This document shows, piece by piece, positions 53,382 to 62,434 of a stretch of 64,000 bases of DNA. Both the position numbers and the translations under genes were made by a program. The notes under the pieces were generated by a model, which worked only from the letters and a program-made list of their open reading frames with translations, made no database searches and was not told the DNA's origin. The stretch's first letter is position 1. Each line of letters starts with the position of its first letter. The DNA is from Oligoflexus tunisiensis (GTDB lineage: Bacteria > Bdellovibrionota_B > Oligoflexia > Oligoflexales > Oligoflexaceae): assembly GCF_001748245.1 (NCBI RefSeq), contig NZ_BDFO01000001.1, positions 3,995,208 to 4,059,207 of the forward strand. Reading direction: 5' to 3'.

Positions 53382-53669
53382 ATGAAGAGGTGGACAATGA
53401 AGGAACGTCGCGCAATTCTCAAAGAGTGGGAATCAAGCGAAATGACCCGCAAGGAATTTTGCAAGAAGCATGGAATATCAATTTCCTCACTTCGGCATTG
53501 GAAAGAAATGGTTGCGGCGAAAGACAGAGAGCCTGATACAGAAGGCTTTATCGAAGTTGATTCCATTGATCCAGTAGTGACGGTACCCGCTGTGAAAAAT
53601 TCGTCACCATCCAGGAAATTTTTTAGAATCACGACGTCCTACGGAGCGGTGATCGAGGTGCCGCTATGA
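53382..53669 (+). CDS. tnpA: IS66 TnpA-like protein
   Basis: A 95-residue helix-turn-helix protein (MKERRAILKEWESSEMTRKEF, recognition helix ISISSLRHWKE) with an AAGGAG site before ATG 53382. It overlaps tnpB by four bases (ATGA at 53666-53669). Such short first proteins in IS66 bind the ends of the element. Its length is normal for the family. Confidence 0.88.
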   Translation: MKRWTMKERRAILKEWESSEMTRKEFCKKHGISISSLRHWKEMVAAKDREPDTEGFIEVDSIDPVVTVPAVKNSSPSRKFFRITTSYGAVIEVPL

Positions 53670-54025
53670 AAGACGTAGGGAATTTTTCCCGTTTGCTCCT
53701 CTCAGTAAAACCAGTGGATTTCAGAAAGCAGGCTTATGGATTGGCAGCGGTGGTGAAAGAGGCTTTTGGAGAGGAACCGCTGGATTCGCGGACACTGTTT
53801 GTTTTTACCAATAAGAGGAAATCTTCCATACGGCTTTTGTACTGGGATTTGACGGGATTCGCGCTCTGGAGCAAGGCTTTGGAAAAGGAAAAATTCAAGT
53901 GGCCTCGCAAGGTTGAGGGAGGGAAAATGCAAATCTCCCAAAGGCAGCTCAAGTGGCTCCTTCAGGGAATCGACATTGAGAAAATAAAAATGCACCAACC
54001 GCTAAATTTCACGAGCATTCAGTAA
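53666..54025 (+). CDS. tnpB: IS66 TnpB (Orf2) protein
   Basis: A 119-residue protein with the classic IS66 Orf2 patterns: VDFRKQAYGLAAVV, FVFTNKRKSSIRLLYWDLTGF, and LWSKALEKEKFKWP. It is translated through the ATGA overlap with tnpA. It is a helper protein for transposition; its exact role is not known. Confidence 0.95.
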   Translation: MKDVGNFSRLLLSVKPVDFRKQAYGLAAVVKEAFGEEPLDSRTLFVFTNKRKSSIRLLYWDLTGFALWSKALEKEKFKWPRKVEGGKMQISQRQLKWLLQGIDIEKIKMHQPLNFTSIQ

Positions 54026-54051
54026 GATCTTGTGCTACTGATGTTCGCACC

Positions 54052-55611
54052 ATGAATTCGACTGAAACCATAAAATCAAAATACTCGGGACGCTCTGAAG
54101 AAGAGCTTCTCGAAATTATTGCCGGTCTCACGATAAAATATAATCGCTTGGCTACGTATCTCTTCGGCAGCAGGAAGGAACGATTCATTGCAGACCCTGA
54201 AGGAATGCGTCTTTTGTTCAACGAGCCGGAGGAAATACTTGAGACCGCGGAATCGGACCTGGTTCAAGAGATAAAACAAGAGCAGACTTCCGAACCTGAA
54301 AAAAAGCTCCGAGGCAAGAGAAGGCCGCTCCCGGATCATCTTCCGCGCGTGCAGAAGATTATGGATTTGCCGGATAATGAGAAATCCTGCTCCATCCATC
54401 AAGTGGCTCTCGTTAAAATTGGCGACGAGACCGTTGAAAAACTCGAAGTTGAGCCAGCCAAGGCATATGTTGTTCAATTGATCACACCTCGCTACAAATG
54501 CCCGTGTTGTGAAGACGTGAAGATCTTTTCCGCGGAAAAGCCTTTAGATCCAATTCCCAAAAGCTTTGCGACACCTGGCCTGTTGGCTTATATCGCGACG
54601 CAAAAATATGTTGATGGGCTTCCGCTTTCCAGACAGGAACGCATTTTTGAGCGCGCATCCATCGAACTGGATCGGACAACCATGGCTCGCTGGATGATCA
54701 AAGCAGCAGAGCTTGCAGCTCCTCTCGTTTCTTTGCTTCATGATGATCTCATCGCATCGCCAGTCATTCACGCTGATGAGACTCATTTGCAGGTGCTCCG
54801 CGAACCAAACAAGACTCCGGAAAGCAAGAGCTACATGTGGTGCCTGGCACGCTCAGGACCGGAACCCATTATTCTTTATCGATATTACGACAATAGAAGC
54901 AAAAGGGCCGCCGCCGATCTGCTCAGAGACTTCAACGGCTATCTTGTTGCAGACGCCTATAAAGTCTATGAGAGCCTGCAAAATATCTTGAACTATAACA
55001 TCTCGGGATGCTTTGCGCATGCACGCAGGCGTTTCTGGGAAGCTGAAAAGTTTGCGAAGAGGGCGGACCCGAAAGCAGAAAGACCGCTGGCATCTGATGC
55101 CCTCGCTTTTATTAAACGGCTTTATGGCGTTGAGGAACGCATCAAGGATAAGGCTGCAGATGAAAAATTGAGTGCGAGACAGAGTGAGTCAGTGCCTGTT
55201 CTCCATAGATTTTTGGAGTGGCTTGAGGTGCAAAGGAACGCCGTTCCTCCCAACTCGCCAATAGGAAAAGCTGTGAATTATGCGCTATCCAATTGGGAAA
55301 ATCTTGCGGCATTCGCACGTGACGGTCGACTGCCTATCGACAATAATTTTATGGAAGCCCATATTCGACCGTTTACACTTGGCAGGAAAGCCTGGCTTTT
55401 TGCTGCGGTGCAGGCGGGAGCGAATGCGAGTGCCAACCTGTATTCACTTGTCGAAAGTGCCAAGGCCAATCGCATCGATCCGTTTGATTACTTGAACCTT
55501 ATTTTCAAAGAGCTGCCAGCCGCAAAAAACCTCGCTCAGCTGGAAATGCTTCTGCCGCATCGTGCTGCGCATCACTACCCGCTCAGGCCGTACAATCCAT
55601 CAAAAAAGTGA
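54052..55611 (+). CDS. tnpC: IS66 transposase TnpC
   Basis: A 519-residue IS66 transposase. It has an N-terminal coiled/LZ region, a zinc-finger-like CPCCEDVK, the DDE core with Asp in VIHADETHLQ, a later GCFAHARRRFWEA region, and the DNNFMEAHIRPFTLGRKAWLFA block with the catalytic Glu, followed by the conserved C-terminal domain. No truncation or frameshift is seen, so the element may be active. Confidence 0.97.
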   Translation: MNSTETIKSKYSGRSEEELLEIIAGLTIKYNRLATYLFGSRKERFIADPEGMRLLFNEPEEILETAESDLVQEIKQEQTSEPEKKLRGKRRPLPDHLPRVQKIMDLPDNEKSCSIHQVALVKIGDETVEKLEVEPAKAYVVQLITPRYKCPCCEDVKIFSAEKPLDPIPKSFATPGLLAYIATQKYVDGLPLSRQERIFERASIELDRTTMARWMIKAAELAAPLVSLLHDDLIASPVIHADETHLQVLREPNKTPESKSYMWCLARSGPEPIILYRYYDNRSKRAAADLLRDFNGYLVADAYKVYESLQNILNYNISGCFAHARRRFWEAEKFAKRADPKAERPLASDALAFIKRLYGVEERIKDKAADEKLSARQSESVPVLHRFLEWLEVQRNAVPPNSPIGKAVNYALSNWENLAAFARDGRLPIDNNFMEAHIRPFTLGRKAWLFAAVQAGANASANLYSLVESAKANRIDPFDYLNLIFKELPAAKNLAQLEMLLPHRAAHHYPLRPYNPSKK

Positions 55612-55705
55612 TCGAAAAACCCGCCTGAAACGTGCTGCCCTGAGGCCTCGTCACGCACGGATTTTGCATTTTTACCAAAGGGCGAAATCTGGCGTCTTTT
55701 AATCC

Positions 55706-55793
55706 ACTCTATTATGATCACCGACTGCGGGTGATGAGGCAGGATACGATCAGGCGGGATTGGTTTCCAGACGTGGATTCATGAGGCGCTTAC
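55706..55793 (-). repeat. IS66 right inverted repeat (88 bp)
   Basis: Perfect inverted copy of 53173-53260, ending CGCTTAC at 55793. The last 14 codons of the truncated subtilase are read from it. Confidence 0.95.
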
Positions 55794-57471
55794 TATTGTC
55801 TGGCACTGTTGAAGTAGTATTGTCTCCATCTGCAACAATATCAGGTTTAATTCGACCATCCAATGTTGGACCACGACTGCTGAATGCGCTTATTGCATTT
55901 GGAGGTACGATACTGCCAACAGTAATGATATTTTTAGCCCCAGCTAGCGGCCCAATCGTAGTAAAACCATTTACCCCTGCCAAATTTGGGTCAGCAGCAA
56001 GAGTTGGCCAGTTATCGGCTGCACATAGATTCGCAGGACGAGGTGGAAGCGGAACCCCTGCCGGGGCTTGTGGTGGAATGTCGTTATGATCATTTCCGGC
56101 AGCCCAAACTAGAAGCTGATACCCTAGTGAAAGCTTATCGAGCTGTCTTGAGTCGTTTAGATATTGACCAAAATTATTTCCGTAGTAATGCCAGCAATTC
56201 GGAGTGGCGGCACTGTTGTCATGATCGCGAAAGTCCCAACCGTCTATCCTTCCCCAGGAATGGTTCGATAAAGTATGATTAGCCTTGTCATTGGCAATCT
56301 CAGTGAAGACATCACCATTAAAATTGAACGAGCGAATAATTACTCCAGGAGATAACCCCATTGCATTCGCATTTCCTGCTCCACTACCCCCGATAGTTCC
56401 AGCAACATGCGTCGCATGGTCATCATAGTTGTTAGGATTATAGGTGGTGAGATCACATGCCATAGGATTTTCTATAAGTGATACCCGCGCTCCAAAATCC
56501 GTATGACAAGTATCGACTCGCCCACCATCCCATATGGCCACCGTTATTCCTGTTCCATTTACACCCCATGCAGCACGATTGCCTGCTGTAACTTGAGATG
56601 CTGCGGCTGAATCGACATTGTTGTTGACTGTTGGTGGTGTAGGCCCGGATTGAAGAGCATATACAAACGGATGTTTCGCAATCTCAGCTATATCTTCGAG
56701 ACGAGCAAAATCCGCGACAATCGAATCGTCCGTTGTCTGCGTAATCTTGCCTCCGGCTTGAGTAATTGCGTTCGATACAACTTGCTTATCTTGATCGCTC
56801 ATAAATGTTGCTACAGAATATTTTCCGTTTGCTTGCGCAATTGGGCCCCTACTCCAGACTTCAGGAGAGATTTTATCCCTTGCATTTAATGGCACAATTC
56901 CATCTACAAGCCCTGAACCATACAGCTCCTCAATATTTTCCTTGGTTATTCCAGTGACATAAAAAGCATTAACGTTCAAATATGAATGAAACTGTATACC
57001 AAGGTCCGATAACTGCTTTTTTGCAGCTTCAGATGAGTTATCTTTAAGCCTTACAATTGTAATTTCGTCCCTGTCCGCGCTGTATCTATAATCTGCAGAG
57101 ATCTTAAAGACACGAGAATTCACAATAACTATTGGGTCCCTCTTTTTTATAAGCGGGGCTGTATCTTTCACGTCAAGATAGATCTTCCCATCGAACTCTT
57201 CTTCTTCAAAGAATTTTGACAATCCGTTCACTTCAGGTGTTTTTTCCGATTCTGTAATCTCAGTTTTCACGGGTTCCAATATAGGATTTTGCACTTCGTT
57301 AACAGATCTCTCGGGTTCCTTCACTTCGTTAACAGATCTCTCAGGTTCCTTAATAGTATTATATAGGCTAGCGGATTTTTCCTGCTTGGACTCTGAATGC
57401 AATAGCCAACCCAAGACTGCTATAGATACAAGCCCGATACTGTATCCGACTACTACTTGCTTCAAACCCAT
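55750..57471 (-). pseudogene. Subtilase (S8) truncated by IS66 before the catalytic serine
   Basis: A 573-residue frame with an N-terminal membrane anchor or signal (residues 6-24), a propeptide-like region (~100-270), and a peptidase S8 domain. Asp315 (TVAIWDGGRVD), His355 (DDHATHVAG) and oxyanion Asn460 (WAAGNDHND) are present, as is FSSRGPTLDGRIKPDIVA. The GTSMAAP block with the catalytic Ser should follow, but the native sequence ends at Asn559; residues 560-573 (KRLMNPRLETNPA) come from the IS66 repeat. It cannot be an active protease. The ATG has AAGGA in front. A small exported-protein gene lies 23 bases upstream on the same strand. Confidence 0.92.
57292..57351 (-). repeat. 30-bp direct repeat in the subtilase 5' region
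   Basis: Two adjacent 30-bp copies (57292-57321, 57322-57351) encode KEPERSVNEV twice near residues 41-60 of the subtilase. They differ at a single base. Confidence 0.9.
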
Positions 57472-57494
57472 AAAATTCTTTCCTTGTCTTAATA

Positions 57495-57863
57495 TCAGGG
57501 ATTCAAATTAATCACTTCAAATGCATTCAGGTTGCAGTAAATACCTGTCCAAGAGGGACGAAGCTGAGGGTCATAGTTAAACGTAACTGACTTGCCAGCG
57601 GCGGCTGCCATGAGAGCCGCAGACAATGTTTCTTTGTCGAGCGGACTAATTGCCACCGCATCACAATCGTTTCCGAAGCCGGCGCTGGAATATATCAGAG
57701 TTGTTCCTCTCGCAGCTGTTATGGGGTATGTCTGGGTCAGTGTGATGATGCGCGTTATTTTCGAACCTGTCTGGGTGAGCTGAGCACCGTATATAGATAA
57801 GGGTGTTGTCAAAAGACTTCCTAGAATCAATGCTTCAAAAACAGTACGGGACAGCTTAATCAT
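57495..57863 (-). CDS. Small exported protein
   Basis: A 122-residue protein with a signal peptide (cleavage near YGAQL), starting at ATG 57863 after GGAG. The mature part is beta-rich, with LSAALMAAAAGKSVTFNYDP, GIYCNLNAFEVINL and two cysteines (NDCDAV, IYCNL) that may pair. It is 23 bases upstream of the subtilase gene and likely co-transcribed. A truncated paralogue lies next to it at 57942-58094. Confidence 0.7.
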   Translation of the reverse strand: MIKLSRTVFEALILGSLLTTPLSIYGAQLTQTGSKITRIITLTQTYPITAARGTTLIYSSAGFGNDCDAVAISPLDKETLSAALMAAAAGKSVTFNYDPQLRPSWTGIYCNLNAFEVINLNP

Positions 57864-57941
57864 TAAGATTCTCCACTGATTTTTCTTTCGGTGCGTTGCG
57901 CAAAATATAACGCTCCATAATTTACCAAAACCAAGCAGATC

Positions 57942-58094
57942 TCAGTTCAGAACCACAATCTGAGCAACGTTCGCACACTTGTCAGCGGGCCATATCTCGG
58001 AGACTTGAGTTGAGTAGATTGATAGATCTATAGCCGCATCATAGATAACTTTCACTTTTCTCCCAGAGGCCTTTGCCATGGCTATAGCGGCCAT
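57942..58094 (-). pseudogene. Truncated paralogue of the small exported protein
   Basis: A 50-codon minus-strand frame (ATG 58094) reads MAAIAMAKASGRKVKVIYDA and ends CANVAQIVVLN. It matches the last third of the protein at 57495-57863 (MAAAAGKSVTFNYDP ... CNLNAFEVINLNP). The signal peptide and first half are missing, with a stop in frame ten codons before its ATG. Confidence 0.6.
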
Positions 58095-58105
58095 ATGGTT
58101 TTTGA

Positions 58106-58312
58106 GTGCATTCGCATGTCACGAGCGCACTAAAAAATGGGGCCTCAGAGTCACATCTTCAAATTAATGTGGCTTACTCTGACCAGTGCAATCTAAGTTT
58201 TACGTCTGAAGCTCTGAAGCAGCTTGCCAGCCTTGGAGTTGAAGTTGGCTTTACAGCTTATCAGATAGACGACGACGGCAGCGATGATGATGGAAATATT
58301 TGGAAAATATGA
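58106..58312 (+). pseudogene. Truncated DUF4279-like protein
   Basis: A 68-codon frame beginning near the broken 5' end of the neighbouring minus-strand fragment. The part SHLQINVAYSDQCNLSF ... LASLGVEVGFTAYQI matches the C-terminal half of the protein at 58416-58790 (ATLDLAVEPEDFG ... MGIGIEVTIYRP). The N-terminal half is missing. It ends in an acidic tail DDDGSDDDGN. Confidence 0.55.
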
Positions 58313-58415
58313 TAATAGAAATGTTTTATGGTTTTCTTCAATTATTGCTTACCTTGGTTTGACCTATCAATGGAGTATTGAAAATCCGAGTGTCCTTGAA
58401 GTAGGGTTTGACTGA

Positions 58416-58790
58416 ATGTATACCGTACTACGCATGACTTGTGATTCAGATGAAAAACTGGGCGACCTAATCAATATTGGCGAAAGAATTGAGCGCCTCA
58501 GAAAAGGCGCTTTTACCGGACTAAGAAAGGACGCGAACTGGTTTGCCTGTACAATCGCAGGGGACTCTGACCCCGAAAATCACCGGGCAGAAATATTGAG
58601 TGGCGTCAGCCTGCTTGCCAATGAAATCAAGGACGCTATCGGCTTGGGCTTTCGGGCCACTCTCGATCTAGCCGTGGAACCTGAGGATTTTGGGAACGCT
58701 CCCTACACCAGCATCGGATTTGATTCCGGAGTTCTTGAGAAGGTGACCACCATGGGTATAGGAATCGAAGTCACTATCTACAGACCTTAA
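58416..58790 (+). CDS. DUF4279-like protein, possible immunity-type
   Basis: A 124-residue protein without a signal. It begins VLRMTCDSDEKLGDLINIGERIERLRKG (shortened: VLRMTCDSDEKLGDL, RIERLRKGAF) and ends LEKVTTMGIGIEVTIYRP, with two similar halves in the strand-helix-strand layout of DUF4279. Such proteins are often found in toxin/immunity regions. A truncated copy lies directly upstream. ATG 58416 has a weak GTAGGG site. Confidence 0.6.
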   Translation: MYTVLRMTCDSDEKLGDLINIGERIERLRKGAFTGLRKDANWFACTIAGDSDPENHRAEILSGVSLLANEIKDAIGLGFRATLDLAVEPEDFGNAPYTSIGFDSGVLEKVTTMGIGIEVTIYRP

Positions 58791-59103
58791 GAGGATTTTT
58801 TACGCCTGACCGGCCTTTAATTTGCCGGGTGTATTCACACCCGGAGCCAGGGCGGGTATTGCAGCCCCTTTTCAAAAGAACCTGCTGAAATTCACCAATG
58901 CTATAGACGCAGCAGAATCCTCCCCGAACAGAGGAGTACGCTGGGGCGTGCCGCATGCGTAATTGGAGACGTTCGTCCCCTCGGTTGTGTTCATGCTGGC
59001 CTGTTGCACATCCATTCCCCTCAAGAGTCCCAATTCCCAGGCTGATGCTTCTCCTGTCGACAAGGCCCCTATGCTCACTCCAGAGGAATTGAAACGCGAT
59101 GTT
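58791..59103. other. Gene-free stretch between two genes
   Basis: A 60-codon plus frame from TTG 58963 and a 68-codon minus frame from 59078 are open here, but neither has a good start or recognisable protein. I see no other feature. Confidence 0.5.
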
Positions 59104-62100
59104 TCAAGGAGCGCGGCTCAACATTTTATGAAGCTCTTCAAGTGAAGAAGGGACGACCATCGCCTGCCCATTTTCCAGAATGACAGCCATTCGGCCGTTG
59201 TCCCGTGCCAGCCTCAATAGCTGGGCAGCTGCCGGCAGCGAAATGGAGCTGAGTGCTTTCAGATCCTGCCCCCAGACTCTCAGGACCGTGTCATCACCGA
59301 TCGTCAGAATTTCCCCATCGGTGGGATGAACTGCAAGCTGCCTCACTTCATTTGGATGGGCTGAGACCTTTCGTATGGAGGCGCCATCCGCCGCCCAAAG
59401 GCCAAGGGCTCCATCCTCAGAAGCACTGATAAAGCGGTTCTCCCTTCCAACAAAGGTCAGACCTGTGACCTTGAGTTCATGGGCGTCGAACTCCTTTGGC
59501 GCGGTCATGGCATTCCGGTCTGCCCAAATTGAGATCACCCCACGCCGCTCGCCACCCGATATAATGGGACCGCCGTCTTCAGCTTCCGCTATCTTCAGGA
59601 CCGGATAGGGAGGCTGAACCGTCTGAAGTGAAAGGTTCACCTCGCCCTTGGTGTTATAAAGCCTGAGGTACCCTTCCGAGCCGAGAAAAAAGCTATCATC
59701 CACCGTGTTCCATAGGAACGATTCCGGCCTCGTTGTCTCATCAACCTTGAAGATTTTCACAGGTGTTCCGGGATTGCTCCGGTTAAAGATCATGGCCGTC
59801 TCAAATCCAAATCGGATCAAGGTGTTATGCCCAATAACGGTATAACCAAAGCCAATGCCATCAGCCGTTTTTTCCGTTTTGGCTTTTCCGCCTGACACCG
59901 TTACAAGGGTTCCGTCGCGGAATGCCAGCTGGAGGACGCTCTCAGCTGAGAAGGAGGCGTCAGAAATTTCGTCCGTTTTGAGCCCTGCCGGAATTGGGAA
60001 AGGCTTCAGGAGAGGGTTTGAAAGATCCCACTTCGCAAGACTATTGGAAGTGTTTGAATAAAGGATATTGGCGTCACCAAACCAAATAGTATGAATAGCC
60101 TCGCCTTCAGCGAGACGGAAAGAGGCCGATGGCTCAAGACCGGGCAGATTGAAAGCACGTATAAAGCCGCTCTCATCAACTACGGCAAGCCTGGAATCAT
60201 TCAAAGCCATGACTGATGTCTTGAAGGAAGCAAGTTCGGGGGATTTGACCTCGGTGAACTTCTCCCTTGAGAAAACCCTGACGGTCCCGTTTTCAGTTCT
60301 GGCCGACAGGAATTTACCGTCCGGGCTCAACCGGACATCCTCGATAGCGAACTCTCTGCTTGAGAAAACGTCCATAGTGGCTCTGGAAATCAAATCGATC
60401 GTCGTAAGACGCTCAGCGGTATGGACGAGCAGGGTTTTGTCATCAAGGGGCAGGATTCCCTCTATGCCTTCATCAAACGTCGCCAGTTCCACTTCGGTAT
60501 TCGCAGCGTCAAGGGTTATGGACTTGATGGCGACATCGGCCGCGACATGGATCTTTTCCGACTTCGGATCAAAGGCAAGTCCATGAATGCGTCCTTCAAG
60601 AGCTTTTTCAAGGATGACCCTTTTTCCGCTCAGGTCCCAGACCATAAGCGATCCATAGACGGATCCTGCTGCAAAAAGGCTCCCATTTTTCGAGAAGGCC
60701 ATGTTCTGAAAGGTGCTGAAGTCGGGGTCTTCATAATCCAATACCGTTTTGAGCTTCTCGTCAATGACACGAACCCTGCCATCAGAGTCTCCGACGGCAA
60801 ACCGTTTTTTCCCGGGGTCAACAGCAAAGCCTTCCACCATGCCCAGATCCGCCTGACCACTCAGGACCGCATCCTTTCCCATGGAGATAAGAGCCATGTC
60901 CGTCTCACGGAATATGACCGCCCTGCCCTTACCAAGGGGGAGCGCGGCTGCATAGGTCTCAATGGCCTTTTTTCCTTTCAGATGAGATCTTTGAATAACC
61001 TCATAGAAGCCTGACTTGAGTTCCGCGATCAGGGCCTTCTGATCATCCATGAGAGCAAGCTTTTTCCATTCAGAGTAAGCCCGCTCGATGCTCTCCTGAG
61101 CGGCTTCATATCTGAACTTTTCGGCATTGAGCTTGGCGTTATCGATAAGCTTTTCAATGAGGACCCTCCGCGGCTCCTCATCAATTTCAAACTGGATGCT
61201 CTGAACCTTCGAGGTGTTGCCGGCAGGATCGCGAGAGTAATAGCAGAGAAGCCATCTGCCCTGCTTAGGGGTCTCAAAAAGCTGAGCAGGAATAAACGTG
61301 CCGCTGCACTCTCCCCCGGCCTTTTCCTGGGAAACTATGGAGACAAAAATCTCGGAACTGCTGTCGTCACTTGAAAGTCGGATCTTTTCATCAGTCTTGA
61401 CCCGGGGAAGCTCCTGCCCCCCTCCAGCGACTCTTGGCAATTCGACACCTGCGGTCGGGACCGTCCTGTCGATCCTGATACGGCATACCTTGACTACTGA
61501 TTCCTCCCGGCGAAGCTCGTCCGCGCTGATGACTTCAATTTGATAATCGCCATCAACCAGAATCTCTCCAAGATCAACTCGAAGGGTCGTCTCGTCCAAT
61601 GTGGAGTGAATTGGAGTGGAAGACTCACCCTTCTTTAAAGCAGCCTTGAATTTGAAGCGTTCGCGCTGGGACAGCGTTGGTCCAGCCACGGAAATGTCCA
61701 GTTTCGTGGAATTGGTCGCAAAGGCGTCACCTGCACAGTTGATCTGAGGCACGAGGGCGGAGAGAACTTCCATCCGGACCGAGGCAGGGTAAGTCAGTTC
61801 ATCTATTGAGAAAATCTTCCCCTCCTGCTTGGATGGGCGATTATCGCGAATGGTCAGGACCCCGGACTGCTTGTCCTCAGGAATCTGAACGCACCCTTTC
61901 TCACTTGTGACCAGCTCAAGGCCGCTTAGCTGAGCGGAAATATTCCGGCCGCTTGCGCCTTCGTCCTGCGAGTCATAGACCTTGACGAAGCGCTCTGACC
62001 AATTGCTGGCGTCCTCGCCGCAGGTATAAGACACAGGAAGAACCCGGTTTTTGAGCTTTGTACAATTATTGGACAGCAAACCAACAGCAGCAACAACCAA

Positions 62101-62118
62101 AATCCGCAGCAATCTCAT
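59104..62118 (-). CDS. Large lipoprotein with WD40-like beta propeller
   Basis: A 1,004-residue lipoprotein. ATG 62118 follows GGAGG and gives MRLLRILVVAAVGLLSNNC, a lipobox-like end. Residues ~30-330 hold Ig/beta-type segments (VRVDLGEILVDGDYQIEVIS, VCRIRIDRTVP, FEIDEEPRRVLIEKL), followed by a coiled region and then ~600 residues of WD40-like repeats (GRVRVIDEKLKTVLDY, NMAFSKNGSLFAAGSVYGSL, DGKFLSARTENGTVRVFS, RFISASEDGALGLW, EVRQLAVHPTDGEILTIGDD). It probably forms one or two propellers outside the inner membrane that bind a partner. No enzyme motif. Confidence 0.85.
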   Translation of the reverse strand: MRLLRILVVAAVGLLSNNCTKLKNRVLPVSYTCGEDASNWSERFVKVYDSQDEGASGRNISAQLSGLELVTSEKGCVQIPEDKQSGVLTIRDNRPSKQEGKIFSIDELTYPASVRMEVLSALVPQINCAGDAFATNSTKLDISVAGPTLSQRERFKFKAALKKGESSTPIHSTLDETTLRVDLGEILVDGDYQIEVISADELRREESVVKVCRIRIDRTVPTAGVELPRVAGGGQELPRVKTDEKIRLSSDDSSSEIFVSIVSQEKAGGECSGTFIPAQLFETPKQGRWLLCYYSRDPAGNTSKVQSIQFEIDEEPRRVLIEKLIDNAKLNAEKFRYEAAQESIERAYSEWKKLALMDDQKALIAELKSGFYEVIQRSHLKGKKAIETYAAALPLGKGRAVIFRETDMALISMGKDAVLSGQADLGMVEGFAVDPGKKRFAVGDSDGRVRVIDEKLKTVLDYEDPDFSTFQNMAFSKNGSLFAAGSVYGSLMVWDLSGKRVILEKALEGRIHGLAFDPKSEKIHVAADVAIKSITLDAANTEVELATFDEGIEGILPLDDKTLLVHTAERLTTIDLISRATMDVFSSREFAIEDVRLSPDGKFLSARTENGTVRVFSREKFTEVKSPELASFKTSVMALNDSRLAVVDESGFIRAFNLPGLEPSASFRLAEGEAIHTIWFGDANILYSNTSNSLAKWDLSNPLLKPFPIPAGLKTDEISDASFSAESVLQLAFRDGTLVTVSGGKAKTEKTADGIGFGYTVIGHNTLIRFGFETAMIFNRSNPGTPVKIFKVDETTRPESFLWNTVDDSFFLGSEGYLRLYNTKGEVNLSLQTVQPPYPVLKIAEAEDGGPIISGGERRGVISIWADRNAMTAPKEFDAHELKVTGLTFVGRENRFISASEDGALGLWAADGASIRKVSAHPNEVRQLAVHPTDGEILTIGDDTVLRVWGQDLKALSSISLPAAAQLLRLARDNGRMAVILENGQAMVVPSSLEELHKMLSRAP

Positions 62119-62434
62119 CAGGAGCCTCCAGCCACTACAATCCACAGCAGGGGTTTTGCAAACCGCATGCCCTGCAACGCTTTTGCCTGCAAACCATGGA
62201 AATAACTTATGAAATTAGACCGAGGGCCAATAATTGGATCTGCCCGCCCACTAATTTATGTCGACTTGTTGCCGCTGGACGCTGAACTTTGGACTTTCAA
62301 AGCATTTCACAATCACCCAAACTACTGTTCTCCAAAGCTTTGAAGGAATTGACAGCCTAAATACTCAGTGTTAATGAGAGGTTCGCCTCTGAAAGAAGCG
62401 CTTTTCGGAGACCCTGGTCAAGGAACAACCCAAG
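62119..62434. other. Divergent intergenic region
   Basis: Contains the promoter described at 62349-62377 for the plus-strand gene. The promoter for the minus-strand lipoprotein should also lie here. No gene is seen. Confidence 0.6.
62349..62377 (+). promoter_or_regulatory. Sigma70-like promoter
   Basis: TTGACA (62349-62354), 17-base spacer, TAATGA (62372-62377), 57 bases before the ATG at 62435. A near-consensus pair with ideal spacing. Confidence 0.7.

Larger units (their letters stand above)
53173..55793. mobile_element. IS66-family insertion sequence
   Basis: A 2,621-bp element that begins GTAAGCG and ends CGCTTAC, the IS66 consensus ends. It encodes tnpA, tnpB and tnpC on the plus strand. 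The inverted repeats are 88 bp and perfect, much longer than the usual 15-30 bp. The eight-base flanks (GATAAAGG left, TATTGTCT right) are not duplicates, so the element did not arrive here by one simple insertion. It truncates the subtilase gene on the right. Confidence 0.93.

Noticed and set aside
58963-59145. 60-codon frame resembling a small lipoprotein (TTG start)
   Set aside because: Weak start, overlap with the end of the WD40-like gene, and no related sequence seen.
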